DNA of 64,000 bases from Pseudacidovorax sp. (GCF_017991995.1 NZ_JAGOPN010000020.1:62001-126000), one strand, 5' to 3'. Positions 36,738 through 43,956 are shown, counted from the first letter of the stretch. Notes: a model not told the origin generated them from the letters alone. A program made the numbers and translations.

Positions 36738-36896
36738 ATGCCCCGCCGCCTGCGCTAGGCGACCATCAGGGCGGAAAAAAGACGGGCGACCTGTCGGGTG
36801 TTGGAGCACCCTTCAAACCCCGCCCTGCGGCGTACACCGCAAGCCGGCAAGGCCCGCCACTCTCGCGAGAGCGCGCCGAGCCTAACAGAACTTGGA

Positions 36897-37706
36897 ATGA
36901 CCAAAGAAAGGCTTGCTCTGGTGGCGAACTCCCTGCAACCGGTGATCATTGGACGCGCCACGCTGTACTGTGGCGAGGCGCTTGAGGTGCTGCGCGCGCT
37001 TCCCAGCGCCAGTGTGGACGCGGTGGTCACCGACCCCCCATATTCCAGCGGCGGTGCCTACCGGGGCGACCGTGTCGCGGACACGCGCCAGAAGTACCTG
37101 CAGAGCGACAGCGGCAACGTCGAGCGCCTGCCCAACTTCGGGGGCGACTGTCGCGACCAGCGCGCGTTCCATTTCTGGTCGGCTCTTTGGTCTTCGGAGG
37201 CGCTGCGCGTGGCGAAGCCTGGCGCCCCGGCCTGCTTCTTCAGTGATTGGCGACAGCTGCCGATCTCCACCGACTATCTGCAGGCCGGCGGCTGGGTGTG
37301 GCGTGGCATCGTGCCGTGGGCGAAGACCTCGGCGCGCCCGCAGAAGGGGCGATTCAGCGCCCAATGTGAATACGTGGTGTGGGGCAGCTCTGGCGGCATG
37401 CCAGTTGAGCGCGACGTGGGCTGTCTCCCGGGTTTCTTCCGCTACGGCGTCCCGCGTGAGCGCGAGCACGTTGCGCAAAAGCCCGAGGAGCTGATGGCCG
37501 ACATCATCGAGGTGTGCACCCCTGGTGGAAAGTTGCTCGACAAGTTCATGGGTTCCGGCACCACCGGCGTGGCGGCCGTGCGGTCGGGCAGGACCTTTGT
37601 CGGCTGCGAGCAGCAGCCCGACCTGTTCGCGGTGGCGTGCCGTCGGATCGCCGAGGCGCAGGGCATCGCTTGGGATGGTGCATCGCTTCACCCTGCCAGC
37701 GCTTGA
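36897..37706 (+). CDS. Phage DNA methyltransferase (DPPY type, N6-adenine or N4-cytosine)
   Basis: 269 residues from the chosen ATG (a GTG 33 codons upstream is possible). The catalytic motif IV is TDPPYSS and the SAM-binding motif I is DKFMGSGTTGVAAVRSG, in the order of beta-class enzymes (IV before I). It also has FFSDWRQLP and EREHVAQKPEELMADII, as in phage-borne methylases. No restriction partner is nearby, so protection of phage DNA from host restriction is the likely role. Palindrome copy 6 lies inside its last codons. The 170 bases before it hold no other gene. Confidence 0.87.
   Translation: MTKERLALVANSLQPVIIGRATLYCGEALEVLRALPSASVDAVVTDPPYSSGGAYRGDRVADTRQKYLQSDSGNVERLPNFGGDCRDQRAFHFWSALWSSEALRVAKPGAPACFFSDWRQLPISTDYLQAGGWVWRGIVPWAKTSARPQKGRFSAQCEYVVWGSSGGMPVERDVGCLPGFFRYGVPREREHVAQKPEELMADIIEVCTPGGKLLDKFMGSGTTGVAAVRSGRTFVGCEQQPDLFAVACRRIAEAQGIAWDGASLHPASA
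37677..37692. repeat. Prophage 16-bp palindrome, copy 6
   Basis: GGTGCATCGCTTCACC, within the last codons of the methyltransferase gene and 52 bases before the Acb2-like gene. The only copy lying wholly in coding sequence. Confidence 0.7.
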
Positions 37707-37743
37707 GCGCTTAGCAATGATCAGGCTTTCAATCGGAGCGCCC

Positions 37744-38067
37744 ATGAAGGACCAGCACACCAAGATCACCGGCTATCGGGACCTCACCCCGGAGGAAATC
37801 AACTTGATGAACCTCATCAAGGAGAAGGGCGCCGAGCTGCTCGCCCTGCAGGCGACGCTGGCAGGCCGCCTGTCCACCGACCACGAGGTGAAGAAGGCCG
37901 CAGCCCGTGCGTCGAAGCTGGCGCCCGAGCACGAGAGCAGCCCCGAAAGTGTCGAGCTGCGCCGCTTCGAAGCGGCCGAACCCATGCGCTGGGCTGCCAT
38001 CGGCAAGACCGATATCCAGACCGGCATCATGGCCCTGGTGCGAGCCGTAGCCCAGCCCGCCGTCTGA
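37744..38067 (+). CDS. Acb2/Tad1-domain protein, probable anti-CBASS cyclic-nucleotide sponge
   Basis: 107 residues. The layout is that of the Acb2/Tad1 hairpin family: ITGYRDLTPEEINLMNLIKE at the start, a helical middle, and the signature MRWAAIGKTDIQTGIMALVR followed by AVAQP at the end. Y11 and K26 fall at the positions that, from memory, contact cyclic dinucleotides in the Pseudomonas phage protein. Known members form hexamers that bind CBASS and Thoeris signal molecules, so immunity effectors are not activated. The middle is longer than in short homologues (about residues 45-78, charged). It lies beside a DNA methyltransferase, which fits a counter-defence cassette. Confidence 0.78.
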   Translation: MKDQHTKITGYRDLTPEEINLMNLIKEKGAELLALQATLAGRLSTDHEVKKAAARASKLAPEHESSPESVELRRFEAAEPMRWAAIGKTDIQTGIMALVRAVAQPAV

Positions 38068-38079
38068 CAGGGGCCGGCC

Positions 38080-38259
38080 ATGAGCGAGGAAGAACACGCG
38101 CTCCTGTTGATTCGCGGCGCAATCGCCGGCCTGCCGGAAGACGACAGAGCGAAGGTTGATGCGGCGGCAGCAGAGCTGCGCGCGCTCATCGAAGTCCACG
38201 GTGAACACGGCTTCATGGCCGTTGCACTCGTGGGCGCAGAAATGGCCGCCAAGCAATGA
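38080..38259 (+). CDS. Small helical protein, 59 residues, unknown
   Basis: Sequence MSEEEHALLLIRGAIAGLPE, then DDRAKVDAAAAELRALIEVH and GEHGFMAVALVGAEMAAKQ. Two amphipathic helices are predicted and the frame overlaps the next gene by four bases (ATGA), 12 bases after the Acb2-like stop. It is too short for standard gene finding thresholds but has the codon pattern of its neighbours. Function unknown; its place in the cassette makes a counter-defence role possible. Confidence 0.6.
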   Translation: MSEEEHALLLIRGAIAGLPEDDRAKVDAAAAELRALIEVHGEHGFMAVALVGAEMAAKQ

Positions 38260-38564
38260 GCGAGTGCGTGGTCATTGCAGTGGCGAAGCCAGAGGAGTGG
38301 CCGCGCGCACCAGGCGGCGGCCGTCGCATACCTGCAGGTCGGGTTTGCACCGTCCTGCAGCCGTCGCGCGAGGTGGCCGAGGCCGAGGCCCTACGACTCG
38401 CGACTCAGCATCCGGAGTCTGATTTCGTCGTGATGGAAGCCGTCGCCGTCGCGCGGCATCAGCCGGTTCCTACACACGTTGCTCTTGGCGGCAGGGTGAT
38501 CGCATCGCGGCCCGGGGCGGTGCTCACCACGCCGCTGTGCCTGCCCGAGCTGCCGCCATTCTGA
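38256..38564 (+). CDS. Hypothetical phage protein, 102 residues
   Basis: Not recognised beyond a general resemblance to short phage proteins containing an alternating E-A-E-x-x-R-L-A helix and a beta strand (ATQHPESDFVVMEAVAVARH). No membrane segment or signal. It is coupled to the 59-residue gene upstream and ends 15 bases before MuF. It belongs to the cassette between portal and MuF. Confidence 0.55.
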   Translation: MSECVVIAVAKPEEWPRAPGGGRRIPAGRVCTVLQPSREVAEAEALRLATQHPESDFVVMEAVAVARHQPVPTHVALGGRVIASRPGAVLTTPLCLPELPPF

Positions 38565-38579
38565 TCCAGTACCGCCCCC

Positions 38580-39818
38580 GTGCCCACGATCCAACCTTTC
38601 GGCGTCCGCTTTCAGGAAGCAATCGACAACCTGCGCGGCAAGCTGCCCGAGGCCACGCTCGCCTGGGATGACCTGGCTGGCGTGGTGCATGGGAAGGTGT
38701 TTGCGGTTGCTGGCGCGACAAAGGCCGACCTGTTGCGCGACCTGCAGGCCGCAGTGGTCAAGGCCAAGGAGTCGGGCGGCACCATCACCAGCTTCCGCAA
38801 GGACTTCGATGCCGCGGTTGCCGAACATGGCTGGACCTACCGCGGCGCCCGAGGCTGGCGCACCAGCGTGATCTTCAACGCCAACATGCGCTCCGCCGCG
38901 ATGGCTGGTCGCTGGGCTCAGATTCAGGCGGGCAAGGACCGTCGGCCCTTCCTGCAGTACCGCACTGCGGGGGACGCGCGGGTCCGGCCCCAGCATCGCG
39001 CATGGAACGGCTTGGTGTACCCCGTCGATGATGCTTTCTGGCAAACGCACTACCCGCCCAACGGGTGGGGCTGCCGATGCACCGTCCGGGCCTACAGCCA
39101 GGGCGACCTGGACTCCAAAGGGCTGCAGGTGTCGGAGCCGATCCCGGCCGAGACGCGCGAGGTCATCACCCGTGACGGCGAGATCAAAGACCGCGTGCCG
39201 GTGGGCATCGACCCGGGCTGGGACCACAACGTGGGCACGAGCTGGATCGCCCCCGAGTTGGCCCTCGGGCAGAAGCTGGCCCGGCTCCCTCGGCAGCTGC
39301 AGGGCATCCTGGTGGACAAGACCGTTTCGCCGGCCTTTCAGCGGGTGCTTGAAGGCAATTGGAAGCGCTTTCGAACGGCTGTTGCGGCTGGCGAAGCCAC
39401 GGCGGCGAGCTCGCAGGTGGTGGGCTTTCTCGACAGCGCCACACTGGAAGGGCTGGCATCGGTAGCGCCGTCGCTGGGCCTGCAGTCCACCGCCGTGTCG
39501 GTGCTGGATGACCAGGCGCGCCGCTTTGCAGTGCCACCAGCCAGCGGCGGCGGCTGCTGGCCGGCTGACTGGGTGGACGATCTCCCCGGCACGCTGCGCG
39601 ACTACCGGGCGGTGCTCTGGGACGCGAATGCCGGTCGGCTGGTGGTGATCCCACAGGGCACCATTCCCGGAGCTGAGGGCCGCCTGCCGCAGCTCACCCT
39701 ACTGCCCAACGTGGCGACGAAGCAGGGGGCGACGGTGTCGGTGGTCCGGGCTGACACCGTGGCCGCCGAGCAGCTTCGAAACGCTGGCGGGCTGGTCCTG
39801 CTGGCTGGCAAACTGTGA
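38580..39818 (+). CDS. Phage head morphogenesis protein MuF (Mu gp30-like)
   Basis: 412 residues from a GTG. The MuF domain is clear: ARGWRTSVIFNANMRSAAMA, RWAQIQAG, RPFLQYRTAGDARVRPQHRAWNG and the cysteine-containing HYPPNGWGCRCTVRAYS. MuF is a minor head protein injected or involved in assembly. The C-terminal 140 residues are outside the core and not recognised. In Mu it is followed by gp31, protease and capsid genes; here it is the last gene before the prophage end, 222 bases away. Confidence 0.9.
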   Translation: MPTIQPFGVRFQEAIDNLRGKLPEATLAWDDLAGVVHGKVFAVAGATKADLLRDLQAAVVKAKESGGTITSFRKDFDAAVAEHGWTYRGARGWRTSVIFNANMRSAAMAGRWAQIQAGKDRRPFLQYRTAGDARVRPQHRAWNGLVYPVDDAFWQTHYPPNGWGCRCTVRAYSQGDLDSKGLQVSEPIPAETREVITRDGEIKDRVPVGIDPGWDHNVGTSWIAPELALGQKLARLPRQLQGILVDKTVSPAFQRVLEGNWKRFRTAVAAGEATAASSQVVGFLDSATLEGLASVAPSLGLQSTAVSVLDDQARRFAVPPASGGGCWPADWVDDLPGTLRDYRAVLWDANAGRLVVIPQGTIPGAEGRLPQLTLLPNVATKQGATVSVVRADTVAAEQLRNAGGLVLLAGKL

Positions 39819-39920
39819 TCCGCCGCCGCCCTCTCGGTCACTTTCTGGTCACCAACCGGGCGCTAGGTGAACAGGCGGCGAACATTTTTCGGGCGATCTG
39901 CCCCGCTTTTTGGGCAGTCA

Positions 39921-39938
39921 CTGGATCAAACCAAACGT
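39921..39938 (-). promoter_or_regulatory. Right terminus, inner transposase-site-like repeat
   Basis: CTGGATCAAACCAAACGT is the reverse complement of ACGTTTGGTTTGATCCAG, differing from the left-end repeat at 12840 in one base. Confidence 0.72.
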
Positions 39939-40013
39939 TTCGGCCCGGAGCCCGCCCAAGCCCCTAACCCCTTGATCCATCCGCACTTTTTCGCGTTTTT
40001 CGGCGCCTTTTTT

Positions 40014-40031
40014 CTGGATCAATTCAAACAT
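40014..40031 (-). promoter_or_regulatory. Right terminus, outer transposase-site-like repeat
   Basis: CTGGATCAATTCAAACAT, reverse complement ATGTTTGAATTGATCCAG, begins nine bases inside the right end, the same offset as the outer repeat at the left end. It is 93 bases from the inner repeat, a wide spacing like Mu L1-L2. Confidence 0.72.
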
Positions 40032-40040
40032 CTTCCCCCT

Positions 40041-40045
40041 CAAGC
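40041..40045. repeat. Target-site duplication, right copy (CAAGC)
   Basis: Matches 12826-12830. After it the host gene continues in frame. Confidence 0.85.
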
Positions 40046-40200
40046 CCAGCGGCGCGCCGCGCGAGTTCCTCACCGGCTTCCTCTCGGCCGACGGCAAGGC
40101 GCTGGGCCGACCGGTGGGCGTGGCGCTGGACAAGTCGGGCGCCCTGCTGGTGGCCGACGACGTGGGCGGCGCGGTGTGGCGCGTGTCGCGGGCCCGTTGA
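40041..40200 (+). pseudogene. Sorbosone dehydrogenase-like lipoprotein, 3' part
   Basis: The frame continues the interrupted gene: joined to 12830 it reads [16 protein letters not shown], then [39 protein letters not shown] and a stop at 40198-40200. The PSG-P-x-x-F-L-T-G-F and GRPVG-A-D--G-L-V-D--GG-V-RV pattern is the usual C-terminus of this family. It has no start of its own. Confidence 0.9.
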
Positions 40201-40228
40201 CCCCAGCGGGCTCGCCTGTCGCGCCCGG

Positions 40229-41074
40229 TTAGCTGCCGCCCGCCTCGGGCGGCAGCAGCGCATGCGCCGTCATGTCGGCGCAGATCAGCCGCACCTGCCG
40301 CTGCACCTCGCGCGCGATGTCCTCCCGCCGCTCGGCCGTCAGCCGGCCCGATATCGCGGCCACGCTGATCGCCGCCACCGGGTTGTCCGGCGGAAAGGCC
40401 ACGCCGATGGCCGCCGTGCCGGGCGTCACCACGCTGTCCAGAAACGAGTAGCCCTGCTGCCGCCCCTGCGCCACGACCTCGCGCAGGAAGTCGGCCGAGA
40501 AAGAGGCGTACTTCTCGTAGCGGTGGCCATTGGCCTGGATGATCGACTCCGCCTCTGCGGCCGGCATGGCGCACAGCATGGCCAGGCCGCCCGCGCCCAC
40601 GCCGAGCGGCCGGCGGATGCCGATGTCCAGCGGCAAGGCCTTGATGGGGTAGTCGCCCAGCGCACGGTTGGTGCACACCGCCTCCAGGCCGCTGCGCTCG
40701 CTCAGGTAGAGGGTGTCCTGCGTCGTCTCGGCCAGCCGGTGCAGGGCGGCGTCGCACATCTCGCTGAGCCGGTAACGCGGACGTGCCAGCAGACCCAGCT
40801 CGTGCAGCAAGGGCCCCAGGTAGTACTTGCGGGTGCGCGCATCGCGATCGACCAGGCCTTCCAGTTCCAGCCGCGCCAGCATGCGGAAGCAGGTGCTCTG
40901 CGGCAGCCCGCTGGTGGCCGCCACCTCGCCGATGCGCATGCCGTTGCGACCGCGGGACGCCACAACGCGGAGCATGTTCACCACCCGTTCGATGCTCTGC
41001 GTGCCGGTGCGTGTCTGTCCACCTTGTGGCGGTCCGTCTGTGCCTTCGGCGGCTTCCTCGTTCTCTTCACTCAT
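40229..41074 (-). CDS. IclR-family transcriptional regulator
   Basis: 281 residues from the ATG at 41074. A winged helix (about 28-90: SIERVVNMLRVVASRGRNGM, IGEVAATSGLPQSTCFRMLARLELEGLV) is followed by the IclR effector-binding domain (LYLSERSGLEAVCTNRALG, GVGAGGLAMLCAMP, GVAFPPDNPVAAISVAAISG). An in-frame GTG at 41098 would lie inside the operator at 41095-41105, so the ATG is preferred. It is divergent from the hydratase-transporter operon and is its likely controller. Confidence 0.88.
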   Translation of the reverse strand: MSEENEEAAEGTDGPPQGGQTRTGTQSIERVVNMLRVVASRGRNGMRIGEVAATSGLPQSTCFRMLARLELEGLVDRDARTRKYYLGPLLHELGLLARPRYRLSEMCDAALHRLAETTQDTLYLSERSGLEAVCTNRALGDYPIKALPLDIGIRRPLGVGAGGLAMLCAMPAAEAESIIQANGHRYEKYASFSADFLREVVAQGRQQGYSFLDSVVTPGTAAIGVAFPPDNPVAAISVAAISGRLTAERREDIAREVQRQVRLICADMTAHALLPPEAGGS

Positions 41075-41094
41075 GTGAGCTTTGTAGTTTGCAT

Positions 41095-41105
41095 CCACAT
41101 TGTGG
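41095..41105. promoter_or_regulatory. Probable IclR operator, copy 1 (CCACATTGTGG)
   Basis: An odd-centred palindrome CCACA-T-TGTGG just before the iclR-type gene. An identical copy lies at 41181-41191. Confidence 0.65.
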
Positions 41106-41180
41106 GCAATCTAGGGTTAACCGCATCAGGGTGAATCGGGTGCACGCTCTGTAATTCATCCATGGGTGCCGAGCAAGGCG

Positions 41181-41191
41181 CCACATTGTGG
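41181..41191. promoter_or_regulatory. Probable IclR operator, copy 2 (CCACATTGTGG)
   Basis: Same 11 bases as copy 1, 86 bases away, ending three bases before the AAGGAGA ribosome site of the hydratase gene. A bound regulator here would block leader transcription. Confidence 0.65.
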
Positions 41192-41209
41192 ATAAGGAGA
41201 CGAGGCGCC

Positions 41210-42499
41210 ATGCCCCAGACGATGACCGAGAAGATCCTGGCCCGCGTGGCCGGGCTGCCCGCCGTGAAGGCCGGTGACGAGATCCTGGCCCGGCCGGATT
41301 TCGTGATCGCCTACGACTTCCCCGGCTACACCGACGTGTTCTTCAAGGAGGCCCGCGAGGAATTCGGCGTCGAGAAGGTCACGAGCCCCGAGCGCTTCGT
41401 TCTGTTCATCGACCACATGGTGCCGGCCGCCGCGCCCAAGGAAGAAGAGCTGCACCGCGTCACCCGCGCCTGGGGCGCCGAGCAGGGCGTGCCGGTGCAT
41501 GAGCGCGAAGGCATCGGCCACCAGGTGTCGGCCGAGCTGGGCTATGCCACGCCGGGTGCCTTCGCCGTGCATTTCGACGGCCATGTGAGCCAGCTGGGCG
41601 CCTTCGGCACCCTGGCCTTCGGCGCGCGCAAGAGCGTGCTCGAGACCTTCGTGAGCGAGAAGATGGCGCTCACGGTGCCCGCCACCGTCAAGGTCGAGCT
41701 CACGGGCACGCTGCAGCCGGGCGTGATGGCGCGCGACGTGTTCCACCACATGGTGCGGGTGATGGGCCCGTCCTCCTGCCGCTTCAAGGTGGTGGAGCTC
41801 AGCGGCCCGGTGATCGACACCATGAGCATCGAGGGCCGCCAGACCATCTGCGGCCAGGCCATGTTCCTGGGCGCCACCACCATGCTGATCGCGCCCGACG
41901 CCAAGACGCTGGCGTACACCCGCGAGCGGGCCAAGATCGCGCTGGAGCCGGTGTATCCCGACGCCGACGCCGTGTACGAGCGTGTGGTGCAGATCGACGT
42001 CTCGGCGCTGGAGCCCATCGTCGTGGCGCCGCCCAGCCCGGCCAACACCCGCGACCTGGCCGACTACGCGGGCCTGGAGGTGCACACCGGCTACCTGGGT
42101 TCCTGCGCCAGCGGCCGGCTGGAGGACCTGCGCGCCGCGGCCGACGTGCTGCGCGGCAAGCGCATCAAGCCGGGCTTCCAACTGCATGTGGTGCCCACCT
42201 CGCAGGCCATCATGTCGCAGGCCGCGCGCGAAGGCCTGATCGCCACGCTGGTGGATGCCGGCGCCTTCATCAGCTCGTCGAGCTGCGACTACTGCTACGG
42301 TCGCATCGCCACCATGGCCGACGGCCAGCGCGCCGTGTCCACCGGCACGCTCAATACCCCGGGCCGCATGGGCAGCTCGGACACGGAGATCTTCCTGTGC
42401 AACGCGGCGGTGGTCGCCGCCTCGGCCCTGGAGGGGCGCATCGCCGACCCGCGGCCCTACCTGGCGGCGGCCGCCGCGGCCGAAGGGAGCGCGGCATGA
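41210..42499 (+). CDS. Aconitase-family hydratase, large subunit (LeuC/DmdA-like)
   Basis: 429 residues. The 4Fe-4S ligands are C299 (GSCASGRLEDL) and C359/C362 (SSSSCDYCYGR); the family segments HQVSAELGYATPGAF, SQLGAFGTLAFGA and KVELTGTLQPGVMARDVFHH are present. The variant SSCDYC instead of GCSMC sets it apart from true LeuC and nearer to homoaconitase-like and dimethylmaleate hydratase-like enzymes. It should move water on a hydroxy-di- or tricarboxylic acid. The ATG follows AAGGAGA. The small subunit follows with a four-base overlap. Confidence 0.87.
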   Translation: MPQTMTEKILARVAGLPAVKAGDEILARPDFVIAYDFPGYTDVFFKEAREEFGVEKVTSPERFVLFIDHMVPAAAPKEEELHRVTRAWGAEQGVPVHEREGIGHQVSAELGYATPGAFAVHFDGHVSQLGAFGTLAFGARKSVLETFVSEKMALTVPATVKVELTGTLQPGVMARDVFHHMVRVMGPSSCRFKVVELSGPVIDTMSIEGRQTICGQAMFLGATTMLIAPDAKTLAYTRERAKIALEPVYPDADAVYERVVQIDVSALEPIVVAPPSPANTRDLADYAGLEVHTGYLGSCASGRLEDLRAAADVLRGKRIKPGFQLHVVPTSQAIMSQAAREGLIATLVDAGAFISSSSCDYCYGRIATMADGQRAVSTGTLNTPGRMGSSDTEIFLCNAAVVAASALEGRIADPRPYLAAAAAAEGSAA

Positions 42500-43065
42500 G
42501 CGCCCAACTGCCCAACCTGGAAGGCCGCGCGGCCTGGATCTTCACCGAGGACGACTACGACATCGACCTCATCGTCGGCATCAAGAACATCAAGATCACC
42601 GACATCCACGAGCTGGCCGCGGTCACCATGACCAGCTACGACCCGCAGTTCGCCGCCAGCGTGCAAAAGGGAGACCTGCTGGTGGGCGGCCACAACTTCG
42701 GCTACGGCCACCCGCACTACCCGGCCATGCGTGCCATGCGCCACCTGGGCGTGGCGGGCGTGATCGCCGAATCCTTCTCGCCCGGCTTCTTCCGCGGCGA
42801 GATCAGCATGGGCTTTCCGCTCGTCACCTGCCCGGGCATCCGCGCCGCCACCGAGCGCTGGCAGCGGCTGCGCGTGGACTGGGCGCTCGGCCGCGTCATC
42901 AACCTCGACACCGGCGCCGAGCTGCCCTTCGAGCCGCTGTCCTCGGTCGAGCGCGGCACGCTGGCGGCCGGCGGCTTCATCCCCTACCTGAAGGCGCGGC
43001 TGGCACGCGAGGCGGCGCAGAAGGCGGCCGCCGACGCCGCCACCACCGGCGCCGCCGCAGGCTGA
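42496..43065 (+). CDS. Aconitase-family hydratase, small subunit (LeuD/DmdB-like)
   Basis: 189 residues. The swivelling domain of isopropylmalate isomerase-type enzymes is shown by GDLLVGGHNFGYGHPHYPAMR and VIAESFSPGFFRGEISMGFP. In place of the usual G-x-N-F-G-C-G-S-S-R loop it has GHNFGYGHPH, a substrate-loop change expected for a different acid. It pairs with the large subunit (overlap ATGA) to form the active hydratase. Confidence 0.87.
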   Translation: MSAQLPNLEGRAAWIFTEDDYDIDLIVGIKNIKITDIHELAAVTMTSYDPQFAASVQKGDLLVGGHNFGYGHPHYPAMRAMRHLGVAGVIAESFSPGFFRGEISMGFPLVTCPGIRAATERWQRLRVDWALGRVINLDTGAELPFEPLSSVERGTLAAGGFIPYLKARLAREAAQKAAADAATTGAAAG

Positions 43066-43076
43066 GGGCGCCGCGC

Positions 43077-43940
43077 ATGCTGCAGATGATCGTCAGCGGC
43101 GTCGCCCTGGGCGCCATCTACGGGCTCATCGCCCTGGGCATCGTGATGGTGTTCAAGGCCACGGGCATCCTCAACTTCGCGCATGGCGAGGCCGCCATGC
43201 TGTCGGCCTTCACCGCCTGCACGCTGGTGCGCCTGGGCCTGCCGATGTGGGCGGTGGTGCCACTTACGCTGCTGTTCGGCGCGGCGCTGGGCATGCTGAT
43301 CGAGCGCTTCATCATCCGGCGCTTCATCGGCAAGGCCCTGCTGTCCTCGGCCATCTGCACGCTGGGGCTGTTCCTGCTGTTCGGCGACATGGCCATCTGG
43401 ATCTGGGGCAAGGACACGCAGGAGCTGCCGAGCATCTTCCCGAGCACGCCGCTGCAGGTGGGCGATGCCGTGGTGTCGGGCATCGACCTGGGCATCGTGG
43501 CCGTGTGCGCCACGCTGGCCGCGGCGCTGTTCGCCTTCTTCCGCTTCACGCGGCTGGGCATCGCCATGCAGGCCACCATGGAGAACCCGGTGGCGGCCCG
43601 GCTGATGGGCATTCCCATCAAGCGCATCTATGCGCTGGCCTGGGCGCTGTCGCACGTCATCGCGGCGGCGGCGGGCCTGCTGATCGCGCCGCTGACCTTC
43701 GTGCACTTCTCGATGATGCAGCACGCCCTGCACTTCGCCTTCGCGGCGGCGGTGCTGGGCGGCATCGGCAGCATGCCGGGCGCGCTGCTGGGCGGCGTGA
43801 TCATCGGCGTGAGCAGCAACCTCACCGGCGCCTATGTGTCCTCGGCCTGGAAGGACGCCGTCCCCTTCATCGTGATGCTGGCCATCCTGGTGCTGCGCCC
43901 GCACGGGCTGCTGGCGCGCCGGCAGGTCAAGAAGGTCTGA
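43077..43940 (+). CDS. Liv-type ABC transporter permease (LivH-like)
   Basis: 287 residues with about eight hydrophobic helices. LivH hallmarks are VFKATGILNFAHGEAAMLSAF near the N-terminus, the cytoplasmic loop MQATMENPVAARLMGIPIKR and VLGGIGSMPGALLGGVIIGV. It forms half of the inner-membrane channel. The start ATG follows the small subunit stop by about ten bases, placing transport in the same operon as the hydratase. Confidence 0.93.
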   Translation: MLQMIVSGVALGAIYGLIALGIVMVFKATGILNFAHGEAAMLSAFTACTLVRLGLPMWAVVPLTLLFGAALGMLIERFIIRRFIGKALLSSAICTLGLFLLFGDMAIWIWGKDTQELPSIFPSTPLQVGDAVVSGIDLGIVAVCATLAAALFAFFRFTRLGIAMQATMENPVAARLMGIPIKRIYALAWALSHVIAAAAGLLIAPLTFVHFSMMQHALHFAFAAAVLGGIGSMPGALLGGVIIGVSSNLTGAYVSSAWKDAVPFIVMLAILVLRPHGLLARRQVKKV

Positions 43941-43956
43941 GGAGGCGACGACGCGC

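Larger units (their letters stand above)
12831..40040. mobile_element. Mu-type transposable prophage, 27.2 kb, rearranged and lacking transposase and capsid genes
   Basis: The boundaries follow from the CAAGC duplication, the restored host reading frame and symmetrical end sequences: both termini start AG and place the first binding-site-like repeat at the same distance. Content is Mu-like: terminase, DUF935 portal, MuF, virion morphogenesis protein, gp37/38, sheath, tube, frameshifted chaperone, tape measure, gp43-48 baseplate set, tail fibres, Ner-like and XRE regulators, holin. No MuA/MuB, GemA, Mor, protease/scaffold or major capsid gene can be found, and the length is well below the 35-40 kb usual for this group. 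Tail genes abut the left end, so the left end corresponds to the phage R end. A mobilisable phage would need functions supplied from elsewhere. Confidence 0.9.
39819..40040. other. Gene-free prophage terminus with two inverted end repeats
   Basis: This 222-base stretch holds no gene. It is rich in short T runs and carries the two end repeats at 39921-39938 and 40014-40031. A Mu left end would continue into early genes; here it directly borders MuF. Confidence 0.7.

Noticed and set aside
38580..39818. MuF C-terminus as a polymorphic toxin domain
   Set aside because: The total length is normal for Mu gp30-like proteins and no toxin motif is visible.
39972..39978. TTGATCC near the right terminus as a third transposase site
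   Set aside because: Only seven bases match, in the opposite orientation to the two neighbouring sites.
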